Source: Cupriavidus taiwanensis
GTDB taxonomy: Bacteria > Pseudomonadota > Gammaproteobacteria > Burkholderiales > Burkholderiaceae
NCBI RefSeq assembly: GCF_900249755.1
Contig: NZ_LT976854.1
Coordinates: 246,334 to 310,333, forward strand
DNA: 64,000 nucleotides
Reading direction: 5' to 3'
Shown: one piece after another, positions 17,717-26,848 of the stretch
Layout: each line of letters opens with the position of its first letter
Numbering within the stretch: the first letter of the stretch is position 1
Notes under the pieces: generated by a model
Seen by the model: the letters and a program-made list of their open reading frames with translations, nothing else
Told to the model about the DNA's origin: nothing
Database searches by the model: none
Made by a program: the position numbers and the translations under genes

Positions 17717-18502
17717 ATGCCGGACCCACTTTCCAGCGAACTCCTGTCCCGCAGCCGCCAGCCGGTCTACCTGCAGCTGGCCACCATCTTCCGCCGCCAG
17801 ATCGAAAGCGGCGCGTGGCGCCAGGGCGCGCGCATCCCGTCGCTGGAGCAGCTGTGCCGCCAGTACGGCGTGGCGCGCATGACCATGCACCATGCGCTGT
17901 CGATGCTCGACGAGGAAGGGCTGCTGGAGCGCTCGCGCGGGCGCGGCACCTTCGTCAAGGCGCCGTGCCGGGCGCGGCGGCAGGTTTCGCTGTCGACCAG
18001 CTGGGACGAGGCCGTCGCCGTCGGCGCGCAGCTCGACACCGAAGCCATGGTCGAGTCGGCCGGCAATGTGCCGCTGCCCGACGACCTGGGCATGCCCTGC
18101 GCCGGCGAGCGCGCTCCCGCCTACCACTTCCTGCGCCGGCTGCACCGCGTCGACGGGCGCCCGTTTGCCGTGGGCGAGGTCTTTATCGAGGCCGATGTGT
18201 TCGCGCGCGATCCCGACGCCTTCCGCCAGGGCGCCTCGGTGCCGGTGCTTGACCGCTTTCCCGGGCTGTCGGTCAGCACGGCGCGGCAGCGGCTGTCGAT
18301 CGTCGCCGCGGGCGCGGAATCGGCGGCGGCGCTGGCGCTTGCGGTCGGCGCGCCGGTGGCCGAGCTGCGCCGCTTTGCCTGCGTGCCGCCGGCCACGGCC
18401 GCGGGCGCGGAGCGCATCGTCTATTTCGCCCGCATTGAATTCCCGACCGAGTTCGTCTGCCTCGATTTCGACCTGCTGGCCGCGCGCCCGCATCCGGCAT
18501 GA
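17717..18502 (+). CDS. GntR-family regulator (HutC/UTRA type)
   Basis: A 261-residue repressor-type regulator. The N-terminal winged helix (about 10-80) shows QPVYLQLATIFRRQIESGAW, SLEQLCRQYGVARMTMHHAL and LLERSRGRGTFVKAP, all standard for GntR. The C-terminal UTRA effector domain has FLRRLHRVDGRPFAVGEVFI and TARQRLSIVAAGAESAAAL. I chose the ATG at 17717 over the in-frame ATG at 17675, because the extra 14 residues are arginine-rich and unlike the family. It precedes the ThDP enzyme by 43 nt, so it probably regulates its own operon through the dyad at 17628. Confidence 0.92.
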   Translation: MPDPLSSELLSRSRQPVYLQLATIFRRQIESGAWRQGARIPSLEQLCRQYGVARMTMHHALSMLDEEGLLERSRGRGTFVKAPCRARRQVSLSTSWDEAVAVGAQLDTEAMVESAGNVPLPDDLGMPCAGERAPAYHFLRRLHRVDGRPFAVGEVFIEADVFARDPDAFRQGASVPVLDRFPGLSVSTARQRLSIVAAGAESAAALALAVGAPVAELRRFACVPPATAAGAERIVYFARIEFPTEFVCLDFDLLAARPHPA

Positions 18503-18545
18503 CGGACCGCTGATCCCTGCCAACCCTCCAACCACCGGACCCCAC

Positions 18546-20108
18546 ATGGACAACGCACAACCGATGAACGGCGCCGAGAGCCTGGTCAAGACCCTGCTGG
18601 CCAATGGCGTGGACACCTGCTTTGCCAACCCCGGCACCAGCGAGATGCATTTCGTCGCGGCGCTGGACCGCATTCCCGGCATGCGCTGTGTGCTGGGGCT
18701 GTTCGAGGGCGTGGTCACCGGCGCCGCCGACGGCTATGCGCGCATGGCCGGCAAGCCCGCCGCCACGCTGCTGCATTGCGGGCCGGGGCTGGCCAACGGC
18801 CTGGCCAACCTGCACAACGCGCGCCGCGCGCAGACGCCGGTGGTCAATATCATCGGCGACCAGGCCACCTACCACCGGCCGCTGGACGCGCCGCTGACCG
18901 CCGACACCGAAGGCTGGGCGCGGCCGGTATCGGTGTGGACGCGTACCGCCACGCGCGCGGCTTCGGTCGGGGCCGATGCAGCGGCCGCGGTGCAGGCCGC
19001 CTGCGCCGCGCCGGGCGGCGTCGCCAGCCTGATCCTGCCGTCCGACGTGTGCTGGGACGCGGGCGGCGTGGTGGCCGCGCCGCTGCCGCCGCTGGCGGTG
19101 CCTAAAGTCTCGCCGGATGCCGTGCAGCAGGCCGCGCGCGTGCTGCGCTCGGGCCAGCCGACGCTGATCGTGCTGGCCGGCAGCGCGCTGCGCGAGGCGC
19201 CGCTGGCCGACGCGCACCGCATTGCCGCCGCCACCGGCGCGCGGCTGATCTCGCCGATGTCCAACGCACGCGTGGCGCGCGGCCGCGGCCGCCTGGCGGT
19301 GGACCGCGTGCCGTATTCCGGCGACGCCGCGCGCGACAAGCTGGCCGGCATCCGCAACGTGATCCTGGTGGGCGCGCCGGCGCCGGTGACGTTCTTTGCC
19401 TACCCGGGAAAGTCGCCGCGCCCGTATCCGGAAGATGCCGCGGTGCATGTGCTGGCCCGCCCGGAAGAAGACCTGGCCGAAGCGCTGGCGCGGCTGGCCG
19501 ATGAGCTCGGCGCGCGCCAGGCGCAGCTGCCCGCTGCCGCCACCCCCGCGCCGGTCGAACCCGCGCGCGGCGCGGTCACCTCCGAGGCGGTCGCGCGCAC
19601 GCTGACCGCGCTGCTGCCGGAGCAGGCCATCGTGGTGGAAGAGAGCGTCAGCTTCGGCCGCGCCTTCTACCCCGGCACCGTGCACGCGGCCCCGCACGAC
19701 TGGCTACAGCTGACCGGCGGCGCCATCGGCGCGGGCCTGCCGCTGGCGCTGGGCGCGGCCGTGGCGGCGCCCGGCCGGCGCGTGGTGGCGCTGCAGGCCG
19801 ACGGCTCGGCCATGTACACGCTGCAATCGCTGTGGACCATGGCGCGCGAACAGCTCGACGTCACCGTGGTGCTGCTGGCCAACCGCAAGTACGCCATCCT
19901 GCTGGGCGAACTGGCCGGCGTCGGCGCCAACCCCGGCAAGACCGCGCTCGACATGCTCGATATCGGCAACCCGGACCTGGACTGGGTCAAGCTGGCCAGC
20001 GGCATGGGCGTGGAAGGGGCCCAGGCTACCGACATGGAAGGCTTCGCCGACCTGTTCCGCATGGCCAATGCGCGCAAGGGACCGTTCGTGATCGAGCTGG
20101 TGATCTGA
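18546..20108 (+). CDS. ThDP-dependent enzyme, acetolactate synthase/benzoylformate decarboxylase-like
   Basis: A 520-residue thiamine diphosphate enzyme with the three standard domains. The catalytic Glu is E54 (GLFEGVVTGAADGYARM). The ThDP-binding motif in the C-terminal domain runs from D419-G420 (QADGSAMYTLQSLW) to N446 (LLANRKYA). The 2-oxo-acid decarboxylase or carboligase type fits, but the residues that would separate acetolactate synthase from benzoylformate or oxalyl-CoA decarboxylases cannot be judged by eye. There is no small (regulatory) subunit gene nearby, so an anabolic acetolactate synthase is unlikely. It follows the GntR regulator closely and probably decarboxylates a catabolic 2-oxo acid. 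Confidence 0.85.
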   Translation: MDNAQPMNGAESLVKTLLANGVDTCFANPGTSEMHFVAALDRIPGMRCVLGLFEGVVTGAADGYARMAGKPAATLLHCGPGLANGLANLHNARRAQTPVVNIIGDQATYHRPLDAPLTADTEGWARPVSVWTRTATRAASVGADAAAAVQAACAAPGGVASLILPSDVCWDAGGVVAAPLPPLAVPKVSPDAVQQAARVLRSGQPTLIVLAGSALREAPLADAHRIAAATGARLISPMSNARVARGRGRLAVDRVPYSGDAARDKLAGIRNVILVGAPAPVTFFAYPGKSPRPYPEDAAVHVLARPEEDLAEALARLADELGARQAQLPAAATPAPVEPARGAVTSEAVARTLTALLPEQAIVVEESVSFGRAFYPGTVHAAPHDWLQLTGGAIGAGLPLALGAAVAAPGRRVVALQADGSAMYTLQSLWTMAREQLDVTVVLLANRKYAILLGELAGVGANPGKTALDMLDIGNPDLDWVKLASGMGVEGAQATDMEGFADLFRMANARKGPFVIELVI

Positions 20109-20175
20109 GCGGCGGGCGCGGCGGGCAAGCACGTCCGCCGCGCGTCTGGCCGACGGGACTCGGCAAACCACTGTC

Positions 20176-20203
20176 GCTCCCGTCTGCACGGGAATGGCGG
20201 TGG
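20176..20203. repeat. degenerate arm of the CCCGCCTGCGCGGG repeat family
   Basis: GCTCCCGTCTGCACGGGAAT followed by GGCGGTGG. It agrees at most positions with the right arm of the long inverted repeat at 59893-59921. Confidence 0.55.
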
Positions 20204-20232
20204 ACGCTCGTCTCCAGGGCGTTGAAATTCCG

Positions 20233-20287
20233 CGAAGCCGCGCTTCGAAATTTTCGGATAGGTGTCCGAACAGTCGAAAAATATACT
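20233..20287 (+). promoter_or_regulatory. two dyads and a -10 ahead of the Bug/DUF35/thiolase operon
   Basis: CGAAGC-N3-GCTTCG (20233-20247) and a perfect TTCGGA-N6-TCCGAA (20253-20270) lie just upstream of a TATACT -10-like hexamer at 20282-20287. The second dyad overlaps the expected -35 position and looks like an operator. The regulator is not identified; the upstream GntR protein is one option, though its own dyad is different. Confidence 0.55.
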
Positions 20288-20355
20288 TGCTTCGACCACA
20301 AGCAAGCACCGGCGCCACACGCGAACCGGTGGAAAAAAACGACGCAGGAGACACC

Positions 20356-21348
20356 ATGAATCCAGGCATGACCCGCCGACGCTTTGTCGCAACCTTGAGC
20401 GCTTGCGCAGCGCTGGCCGGCACAATCACCGTGCCTGCCCGCGCCGATTCCTATCCGGGCAAGCCCGTCACCATCGTGGTGGCCTTTGCGCCGGGCGGCA
20501 TGACGGACATTGTCGGGCGTCTCCTTGCCGCGGAGCTCAGCCAGTCGCTCAAGCAGAGCTTCGTCGTCGAAAACCGGCCCGGTGCGGCGGGCCAGATCGC
20601 AACGGAATACGTGGCACGCAAGCCAGCCGATGGCTACACGCTGCTGCTCAGCGCCACCGGTCATGTCATCGGACCTGCTGTCCAGAAGTCGGTCCGCTAT
20701 CGCCCGGTGCAGGACTTCGAGCCCATCGCGCTGATCGCCAAGGCACCAAACATGCTCGTGGTCAACCCTTCGGTGCCGGCTCAAACCGTTCCCGACTTCA
20801 TCAAATGGGCCAAGACCCAGGAAAGCGTGCCTTACGGTTCGGCGGGGGCGGGCGGCTCGACGCATCTGGCCGGCGAACTGTTCCGGCATATGACCGGCGC
20901 GCCCATGGCGCACGTCCCGTACAAGGGCGCGTCGCCGTCGACCAACGCCGTGGTGGCGGGACAAATCCCGGTTGTTTTCCAGGATTCGATGAGCGTCTCC
21001 GCCTTTGTTGCCGCGGGGAAGTTGCGCGCTATCGCCGTGACCGGCGCAGAACGAAGCAAGCTGTTCCCTGACATCCCGACCATCGCGGAGGCAGGCTACA
21101 AGAACTTTGACGCCTATACCTGGCTTGGCCTGTACGCCCCCGCTGGGACGCCGAAGGAAATCGTGGCCCGCCTGAACGCCGAGGTCAATCGCATCATGGC
21201 TGCACCCGATACGGTGGCGAAGCTCAGGCGGCAGAGTGCGGAGGCAGCCGGTGGCCTGAACCCGGCGGAGTTCCGCAAGTATGTCGAAGCCGAGGTGGTC
21301 AAGTGGCAGGACACCGTGAAGATCACCGGCGTGCAGATCGACCAGTGA
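20356..21348 (+). CDS. Bug-family periplasmic solute receptor (TctC-like)
   Basis: A 330-residue exported binding protein. The signal starts with MTRRRFVATLSA, a Tat-like twin-arginine sequence, and ends near PARADS. The mature part is typical: YPGKPVTIVVAFAPGGMTDI, VVENRPGAAGQIATEYVARK, GPADGYT-type turn, YGSAGAGGSTHLAGELF and HVPYKGASP. Bug receptors bind carboxylates for tripartite tricarboxylate transporters, and many are orphans like this one, with no TctAB genes in the window. RBS AGGAG precedes the ATG. The next gene starts 7 nt downstream, so the receptor probably delivers the substrate broken down by the following CoA-pathway enzymes. Confidence 0.92.
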   Translation: MNPGMTRRRFVATLSACAALAGTITVPARADSYPGKPVTIVVAFAPGGMTDIVGRLLAAELSQSLKQSFVVENRPGAAGQIATEYVARKPADGYTLLLSATGHVIGPAVQKSVRYRPVQDFEPIALIAKAPNMLVVNPSVPAQTVPDFIKWAKTQESVPYGSAGAGGSTHLAGELFRHMTGAPMAHVPYKGASPSTNAVVAGQIPVVFQDSMSVSAFVAAGKLRAIAVTGAERSKLFPDIPTIAEAGYKNFDAYTWLGLYAPAGTPKEIVARLNAEVNRIMAAPDTVAKLRRQSAEAAGGLNPAEFRKYVEAEVVKWQDTVKITGVQIDQ

Positions 21349-21355
21349 GGACGTA

Positions 21356-21754
21356 ATGGCGGACCATGAAATGCGAAGTGCCGACGGCCACTATTTCGGC
21401 CGGCTCGCGCAAGGAGTGTTCGAGATTCCATGCTGCCGAGAATGTCGGAGGTATCACTTCTTTCCGCGCGTGATGTGCCCGTTCTGTGGTTCGGCCGAAC
21501 TGCAGTGGACTGCGCCCTCCGGCTACGGCTGGGTCTACTCGACCACGGTGGTTCGCGGCAAGGAGAACAGTCACAACGTTTGCCTGGTGGATCTCGACGA
21601 GGGGCCTCGCTTGATGAGCCGGGTGGTCGGCATCGAACCGGATGCCGTAAAGATTGGTGCCAGGGTCAAGGCCCACATTGAACACGCCGGACAGACCGGA
21701 CAGACAGGCGGGGCGGCGCTGCTCGTGTTCCGTCCCGCCGGAGAGACGCCATGA
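21356..21754 (+). CDS. DUF35 zinc-ribbon/OB-fold protein, partner of thiolase-like enzyme
   Basis: A 132-residue protein with an N-terminal rubredoxin-like zinc ribbon (C27-x2-C30 and C41-x2-C44, in CCREC...MCPFCG) and a C-terminal OB fold (GYGWVYSTTVVR). DUF35 proteins bind acyl-CoA substrates and act as obligate partners of thiolase-like proteins. The next gene, a thiolase-like protein, overlaps it by 4 nt, which suggests translational coupling and a fixed stoichiometry. See the next entry for the proposed joint function. Confidence 0.88.
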   Translation: MADHEMRSADGHYFGRLAQGVFEIPCCRECRRYHFFPRVMCPFCGSAELQWTAPSGYGWVYSTTVVRGKENSHNVCLVDLDEGPRLMSRVVGIEPDAVKIGARVKAHIEHAGQTGQTGGAALLVFRPAGETP

Positions 21755-22914
21755 CCAAGGCAACTGACCGCGGTGGCGTGGCAATACTCGGTACCGGGCT
21801 GGCCGGGCTTGGACACGCGGGGGGCCGCACGGAACAGGAAATCATCGCCCAGGCAGCCAGCGCTGCCGTGGCAGCGAGCGGGCTGCGCATGGCGGAGATC
21901 GACGGCATCATCACGTCCAGCCTGACTTCGCCGTGGTGGGTCATGCGGATGTCCGAGTACCTGGGAATCCGGCCCCGGTTTTCCGACAGCACCATGTTCG
22001 GCGGGTCTTCATTCATCGCTGACCTTCGTATTGCGGCGATGGCCATCGAGGCAGGGGAATGCGAGAACGTTCTGGTTTGCTACGGCAGCAATCCGCGCAG
22101 CATCCCGAGCAGTTCGCGTGTCAATGCCATGCGCGCGGAACTCGACCCGCAACCGTATGAGCATCCCTACCAGCCGTTCAATCCCGTTAGCAGCTATGCG
22201 CTGGCTGCGGCGCGGCACATGCATGAGTACGGCACCACGCGCACACAGCTTGCCGAAGTTGCCGTGGCAGCGCGCAAATGGGCACAACTGAATCCCGACG
22301 CCTTTGTACGGGATCCCCTCACCGTTGAGGACGTCATCAGCGCCAGGATGATCTCGGACCCGCTCACGGTGCGCGACTGCTGCCTGGTCACCGACGGCGC
22401 CGGGGCCTTTGTCGTTACGCGCGCGGACCGGGCCAGGGCGCTGCACGCCCGGCCCATCTATGTGCTGGGCGTTGGCCATGCACATTGGCACCGCCAGATA
22501 TCGTGCATGGAGGATCTCACACGGACGCCGGCAATCGACTCCGGTGCGAGGGCGTTCTCGCAAGCGGGGCTGACGCCGAAGGACATCGACATTGTCCAGC
22601 TGTACGACGCCTTCACCATCAATCCGATCCTGTTCCTGGAAGACCTTGGCTTCTGCGCCAAGGGCGAAGGCGGTGCGTTCATTGCCGATGGCCGTATCGA
22701 ACCGGGCGGCGACTTCCCGATGAACACGAACGGTGGCGGCCTGTCGTGCGTGCATCCCGGCATGTACAGCATCTTTCTGGTGATCGAAGCCGTCACGCAA
22801 CTGCGCCAGGAAGCCGGAGAGCGCCAGGTCAGGGCCGCCCGGACCGCGCTCGTGCATGGCAATGGCGGCGTGCTCTCCAGCCAGGCGACCGCGATCCTTG
22901 CGCTAGACCGATAG
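21751..22914 (+). CDS. thiolase-fold protein of the SCP-x/Ltp2 type, lacking the nucleophilic Cys
   Basis: A 387-residue thiolase-fold protein. The helix where thiolases place their nucleophilic Cys reads MFGGSSFIADL (GGSSF at 84-88), so the Cys is missing. Later landmarks are kept: LYDAFTINPILFLEDLGFC, NTNGGGLSCVHPGMYS and HGNGGVLSSQATAIL. Thiolase-like proteins without this Cys and paired with DUF35 include Ltp2, the retro-aldolase of steroid side-chain breakdown. That partnership is known from the literature; assigning the same C-C cleavage here is inference. Substrate is not evident. The gene follows the DUF35 gene with a 4-nt overlap and precedes a hydratase/dehydrogenase fusion. Confidence 0.85.
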   Translation: MTKATDRGGVAILGTGLAGLGHAGGRTEQEIIAQAASAAVAASGLRMAEIDGIITSSLTSPWWVMRMSEYLGIRPRFSDSTMFGGSSFIADLRIAAMAIEAGECENVLVCYGSNPRSIPSSSRVNAMRAELDPQPYEHPYQPFNPVSSYALAAARHMHEYGTTRTQLAEVAVAARKWAQLNPDAFVRDPLTVEDVISARMISDPLTVRDCCLVTDGAGAFVVTRADRARALHARPIYVLGVGHAHWHRQISCMEDLTRTPAIDSGARAFSQAGLTPKDIDIVQLYDAFTINPILFLEDLGFCAKGEGGAFIADGRIEPGGDFPMNTNGGGLSCVHPGMYSIFLVIEAVTQLRQEAGERQVRAARTALVHGNGGVLSSQATAILALDR

Positions 22915-23027
22915 ACATCCACCTGTGGCACCGGCCTTGCCCGCGCCGCCAGCCAATCCACCATGGCGTTCGCGTCGCGGCCGGCCTTCCTGCGCCGGCC
23001 GGCGCCTCATCATTGCCGAACATTGAC

Positions 23028-25184
23028 ATGTCACCCGTTGCCGAATCTCTCCGACTTTCTCCGACCGTCAGCTATGAACGCCAAGCCGACATTGCCGTGC
23101 TGTGGCTTGACAATCCTCCGGTCAACGGGCTTGGCGATACAACCCGCGCGGGCATCCATGCCGGGCTGAAGCAGGCTTTGGAGGACGACAGCATTGTCGG
23201 CGTGGTGCTGGCCGGTGCCGGCAAGGTGTTCTGTGGCGGTGCCGATATCCGTCAGTTCAATACCCCTGCCGCAACGGCATGGCCGCTGTCGGCGAATATC
23301 CAGCAATGCCTCGAGACTTCGCCAAAGCCAGTGGTGGCAGCCATTCACGGCGTGGCACTGGGCGGCGGCCTCGAACTGGCGTTGGGCTGCCACTATCGCG
23401 TGGTTGCCGGCGACGCGCGTCTGGGGCTGCCGGAGGTCAATATCGGCCTGGTCCCCGGTGGAGGCGGCACGCAGCGGCTGCCACGCCTGGTAGGGGTGGA
23501 ACGGACTCTGGACATGATTCAGACCGGTGCCCCGGTAACAGGCAAGGTGGCAGCAGCGATCGGCCTTGCCGACGCTGCTGTCGACACAAACGGGCCGGCG
23601 CATGACGCCGTGGAAGTCGTCGCACTGGCGGTTGAATTCTGTCGTCAGGCCGCGGCCCGGACGGGGCCGCATCCGTTGGCCGCGGCGCGTGAAGTCAACG
23701 GATCGTGCGTCGATTTCGAGGCAAGGCTCGGTGCGGTCAACCGCAAGGCCCGTAACGCAAGGGCGCAGCAAGCCGCCATTCTATGTGTGAAGGCCGCGAC
23801 GCAGTTGCCGTTCATCGATGGACTTGCCTTCGAACGCGAGCGGTTCGACGCCCTGGTCAGGGGGACCGAGTCGAAGTCACTACGCCACCTTTTCTTTGCG
23901 GAACGGGAGGCGCCGAAATTTGCAGAGGGTGCGGAAGTGGCGCTGCGCGCGCTCGACCGTGTTGCGATACTCGGGGCAGGGACCATGGGTGTTGGCATTG
24001 CGATGTCCTTCGCCAATGCCGGCATGCCGGTCATGCTGGTGGAGCGCGAGCAGGCTGCCATCGACCGGGGCATGGCACTGATCCGGCGCAACTACGAGGT
24101 GACGGCGTCGAAAGGCAAGCTCACTGCGGCGCAGCTCGAAGAGCGCCTCGCGCGCATTACCCCGACGCTGGAGTTCGACGTCGTCGCCGCGGCAGACCTG
24201 GTCGTGGAAGCGGTCTTCGAGGACCTGGCCATCAAGAAAGAGATCTTCCGTCGGCTGGACAAGGTTTGCAGGCCTTCGGCGATCCTGGCCACCAATACCT
24301 CGAGACTGGATGTGAACGTGATCGCCGCAGCCACGAGCCGGCCGGGCGATGTGATCGGCCTGCATTTCTTCAGTCCGGCAAACGTGATGAAGCTGCTGGA
24401 AGTGGTGCGCGGCAAGGCGACCAGCCCGGATGTCATCGCCACGTGCCTGGCGATGGCACAACGCCTGCAGAAGATCCCGGTTCTGGTCGGGGTGTGCGAA
24501 GGGTTCGTCGGCAACCGGATGCTGACCCCGTACTGGCGCGAGGCTGGTTTTCTGCTGGAGGAAGGCGCGTCGCCGCAACAGGTCGATCGCGCGCTGACGG
24601 ACTTCGGCATGGCGATGGGCCCGATGGCGATGGCCGACCTTGCCGGCATGGATATCAACTGGGCAACGCGCAAGAGGCTGGCGCCGACGCGTCCGGCGCA
24701 CCTGCGCTATTCCACGGTGGCGGATCGCATTTGCGAGCTGGGACGCTTCGGGCAGAAGACCAGTGCTGGCTACTATCGCTACGAGCCGGGCAGCCGGACG
24801 CCGATTCCCGATCCGGTCATCGATGCGCTCATCGCAGACTGCGCGCGCGTGGCGGGCATCGCAAGACGCGAGATCTCCGGCCAGGAGATCGTCGAACGCG
24901 CCATGCTGGCCCTGATCAATGAGGGCGCCCGCATCCTTGAGGAGGGCATTGCGCGGCGTGCGTCGGATATCGACGTGGTCTACGTGCATGGCTATGGCTT
25001 CCCGGCCTGGCGCGGCGGCCCAATGTTCTACGCCGAGACGCTCGGCCTGGAGAAGGTACTGGCGCGCATACTGGCTCTACGCGAACAGCATGGGGCGCAT
25101 TGGGAGCCTGCGCCGCTGCTGGCACGCCTCGTCGCGGGCGGTGCCGGCTCCTGGAGCGAGGTGCCGGCGGTTCAAGTAAAGTAA
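23028..25184 (+). CDS. bifunctional enoyl-CoA hydratase/3-hydroxyacyl-CoA dehydrogenase
   Basis: A 718-residue fusion. Residues 1-200 form a crotonase domain with oxyanion segments AGAGKVFCGGADIRQF and GVALGGGLELALG, and the acid pair E116 and E136 spaced 20 apart as in enoyl-CoA hydratase. From about 312 a NAD-binding domain begins (VAILGAGTMGVGIAMSFANAG), with the catalytic His region GLHFFSPANVMKLLEVV, then two C-terminal dehydrogenase domains (EGFVGNRMLTPYWREAGFLL and FPAWRGGPMFYAETLG). It hydrates a 2-enoyl-CoA and oxidises the 3-hydroxyacyl-CoA with NAD. The gene begins 113 nt after the thiolase-like gene. The start at 23028 has no strong RBS but matches the domain start. Confidence 0.93.
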   Translation: MSPVAESLRLSPTVSYERQADIAVLWLDNPPVNGLGDTTRAGIHAGLKQALEDDSIVGVVLAGAGKVFCGGADIRQFNTPAATAWPLSANIQQCLETSPKPVVAAIHGVALGGGLELALGCHYRVVAGDARLGLPEVNIGLVPGGGGTQRLPRLVGVERTLDMIQTGAPVTGKVAAAIGLADAAVDTNGPAHDAVEVVALAVEFCRQAAARTGPHPLAAAREVNGSCVDFEARLGAVNRKARNARAQQAAILCVKAATQLPFIDGLAFERERFDALVRGTESKSLRHLFFAEREAPKFAEGAEVALRALDRVAILGAGTMGVGIAMSFANAGMPVMLVEREQAAIDRGMALIRRNYEVTASKGKLTAAQLEERLARITPTLEFDVVAAADLVVEAVFEDLAIKKEIFRRLDKVCRPSAILATNTSRLDVNVIAAATSRPGDVIGLHFFSPANVMKLLEVVRGKATSPDVIATCLAMAQRLQKIPVLVGVCEGFVGNRMLTPYWREAGFLLEEGASPQQVDRALTDFGMAMGPMAMADLAGMDINWATRKRLAPTRPAHLRYSTVADRICELGRFGQKTSAGYYRYEPGSRTPIPDPVIDALIADCARVAGIARREISGQEIVERAMLALINEGARILEEGIARRASDIDVVYVHGYGFPAWRGGPMFYAETLGLEKVLARILALREQHGAHWEPAPLLARLVAGGAGSWSEVPAVQVK

Positions 25185-25216
25185 TGCCCCTTCCGTTCCA
25201 TCGATAGCTTCATCCC

Positions 25217-26149
25217 ATGGCAGTCATGCAGAGAAAACAGGCAACCCTGGTCGGGCTTGTCGCGGTGCTCCTGTGGAGTGCGATCGTCGGCCTGATCCGC
25301 GGCGTCAGCGAGAGCTTCGGCGCCACGGGCGGCGCCGCCCTGATGTACACGGTTGCCTCCGCGCTGCTATGGGTCTCGGTCGGCAGCGTCCGGCTCAGGG
25401 CGCTGCCGCGCGCCTACCTGGTCTGGGGCAGCGTGCTGTTCGTGTCGTACGAGCTGTGCCTGTCGCTGTCGATCGGCTACGCCAACAGCCGCAGGCAGGC
25501 GATCGAAGTGGCCATGGTCAACTACCTGTGGCCGAGCTTCACCATGCTGGCCGCCATCCTGTTCAACCGGCAGCGGGCCAGCTGGCTGATCGTGCCGGGT
25601 TTGCTGGTGGCCATCCTCGGGATCTGCCAGGTGCTGGGCGGGGACCAGGGGCTTGACCCCGCAGGCATGGCCGCCAACGTGCGGGACAACCCGCTCAGCT
25701 ACGGACTGGCCTTCGCGGGCGCCGTCATCTGGGCGGGCTACTGCACCGTGACGGCCCGCATCGCGCAGGGCAAGAATGCCGTCACGCTGTTCTTCATGCT
25801 GACCGCGCTCGCGCTGTGGACCAAGTACCTGTTCACCGGCGGCGAAGCGATGGCGTTCAGCGTTGCGGGGGTCGTCTACCTGGCCCTGGCTGCCTGCGCA
25901 ATGGGTTTCGGCTACGCGGCGTGGAACGTCGGCATCCTGCACGGCAACGTGACCGTGCTGGCGGGCGCATCGTATTTCATCCCGGTGCTGTCGGCGGCGC
26001 TGGCTGCCGCGCTGCTGCATGCGCCGCTGTCGTTCGCGTTCTGGAAAGGGGCGGCGATGGTGGTCGGGGGTTCGGTGCTTTGCTGGCTGGCGACGCGTGG
26101 CAAGGGTGAGCGCGCGGCGCCGGCCGCGGCGTCCGGTCAGGCGACATAG
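25217..26149 (+). CDS. yddG: YddG-type aromatic amino acid exporter (DMT family)
   Basis: A 310-residue, ten-helix inner-membrane permease that matches E. coli/Salmonella YddG along its length: QATLVGLVAVLLWSAIVGLI, RGVSESFGATGGAA, YGLAFAGAVIWAGYCTVTA and YAAWNVGILHGNVTVLAGAS all have close counterparts in the enteric protein as I remember it. YddG exports aromatic amino acids and related compounds. Two in-frame ATGs (25217 and 25226) are possible; the second gives the enteric N terminus (MxRKQATLxG). The gene follows the fusion enzyme by 32 nt and may be cotranscribed, though the functional link is unclear. Confidence 0.88.
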   Translation: MAVMQRKQATLVGLVAVLLWSAIVGLIRGVSESFGATGGAALMYTVASALLWVSVGSVRLRALPRAYLVWGSVLFVSYELCLSLSIGYANSRRQAIEVAMVNYLWPSFTMLAAILFNRQRASWLIVPGLLVAILGICQVLGGDQGLDPAGMAANVRDNPLSYGLAFAGAVIWAGYCTVTARIAQGKNAVTLFFMLTALALWTKYLFTGGEAMAFSVAGVVYLALAACAMGFGYAAWNVGILHGNVTVLAGASYFIPVLSAALAAALLHAPLSFAFWKGAAMVVGGSVLCWLATRGKGERAAPAAASGQAT

Positions 26150-26218
26150 CGTGGCGGGCGGCTGGCGCACGCAGAGGAATACCACTCCGGGTGGAGCCAG
26201 CCCCGATGCGCTGTTGCG

Positions 26219-26647
26219 CTACGACTCGACAACCTCCAGCCCATTTTCGGCACACCATTGCCGCAGCGCTCTCTCCACCGAGGCCTCTTCAAACGCATAC
26301 CAAAGCTCGAGCATGCCTTTGCGCTCCAGCAAACGCTTGAAGGACGCGTAAGCCCCTTGTCGTCGGAAGTATCCTTCCACCTGTTCGTAGCACTCAGGCA
26401 ACTGTTGTTCAATAAACCTGAGCGCGAGATTTCTTCCCAATTCGAGTTCGTTTTTATGGGGTATCTCAAGGTAGCGGTCTGAAGTTTCAAGATCGTCAGG
26501 AATCTCCTCGTCGAGGTCGTTATCGAAATCGGAACTCCAATAAACCTTGCCCGTGTCGAGAGAGACATAGGCGTTGTTCTCAAACGGCGCGCCGGCGCTG
26601 ACGAAGTCGAAAGCAGAGGAAAGATCGTCGTATTTGACTGCGACCAT
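26219..26647 (-). CDS. UPF0158 family protein
   Basis: A 142-residue acidic cytoplasmic protein. It reads as a UPF0158 member: MVAVKYDDLSSAFDFVS, AYVSLDTGKVYW, PDDLETSDRYLEIPHKNELE, LALRFIEQQLPE and FKRLLERKGMLELWYAFEEA. The function of this family is unknown. The ATG at 26647 is preceded by GGGAG; the frame extends further upstream without family resemblance. It has a lower GC content and less biased codons than its neighbours, which suggests transfer. It sits alone between convergent transcription units. Confidence 0.85.
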   Translation of the reverse strand: MVAVKYDDLSSAFDFVSAGAPFENNAYVSLDTGKVYWSSDFDNDLDEEIPDDLETSDRYLEIPHKNELELGRNLALRFIEQQLPECYEQVEGYFRRQGAYASFKRLLERKGMLELWYAFEEASVERALRQWCAENGLEVVES

Positions 26648-26848
26648 GCTCGTACTCCCATGGTTTGCGAATTGAGCGGGCCCAAAGATGTTGCGGCGAC
26701 AACGGCGCTGGTTTTTCATCATGGGGTTGATCCATGATAGTAGTGCAGCGCTCAATGCGGGTACGGCGACGCGATGGGCAAGCAGGGGCGTCACAGGCAC
26801 ATGGGCGCCAGCACATGACGATCGCAACGGCGCGGCATCCGAGCCGCC

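Noticed and set aside
18546..20108. Biosynthetic acetolactate synthase (ilvB)
   Set aside because: There is no ilvN or ilvC neighbour, and the gene is tied to a GntR regulator in a catabolic region.
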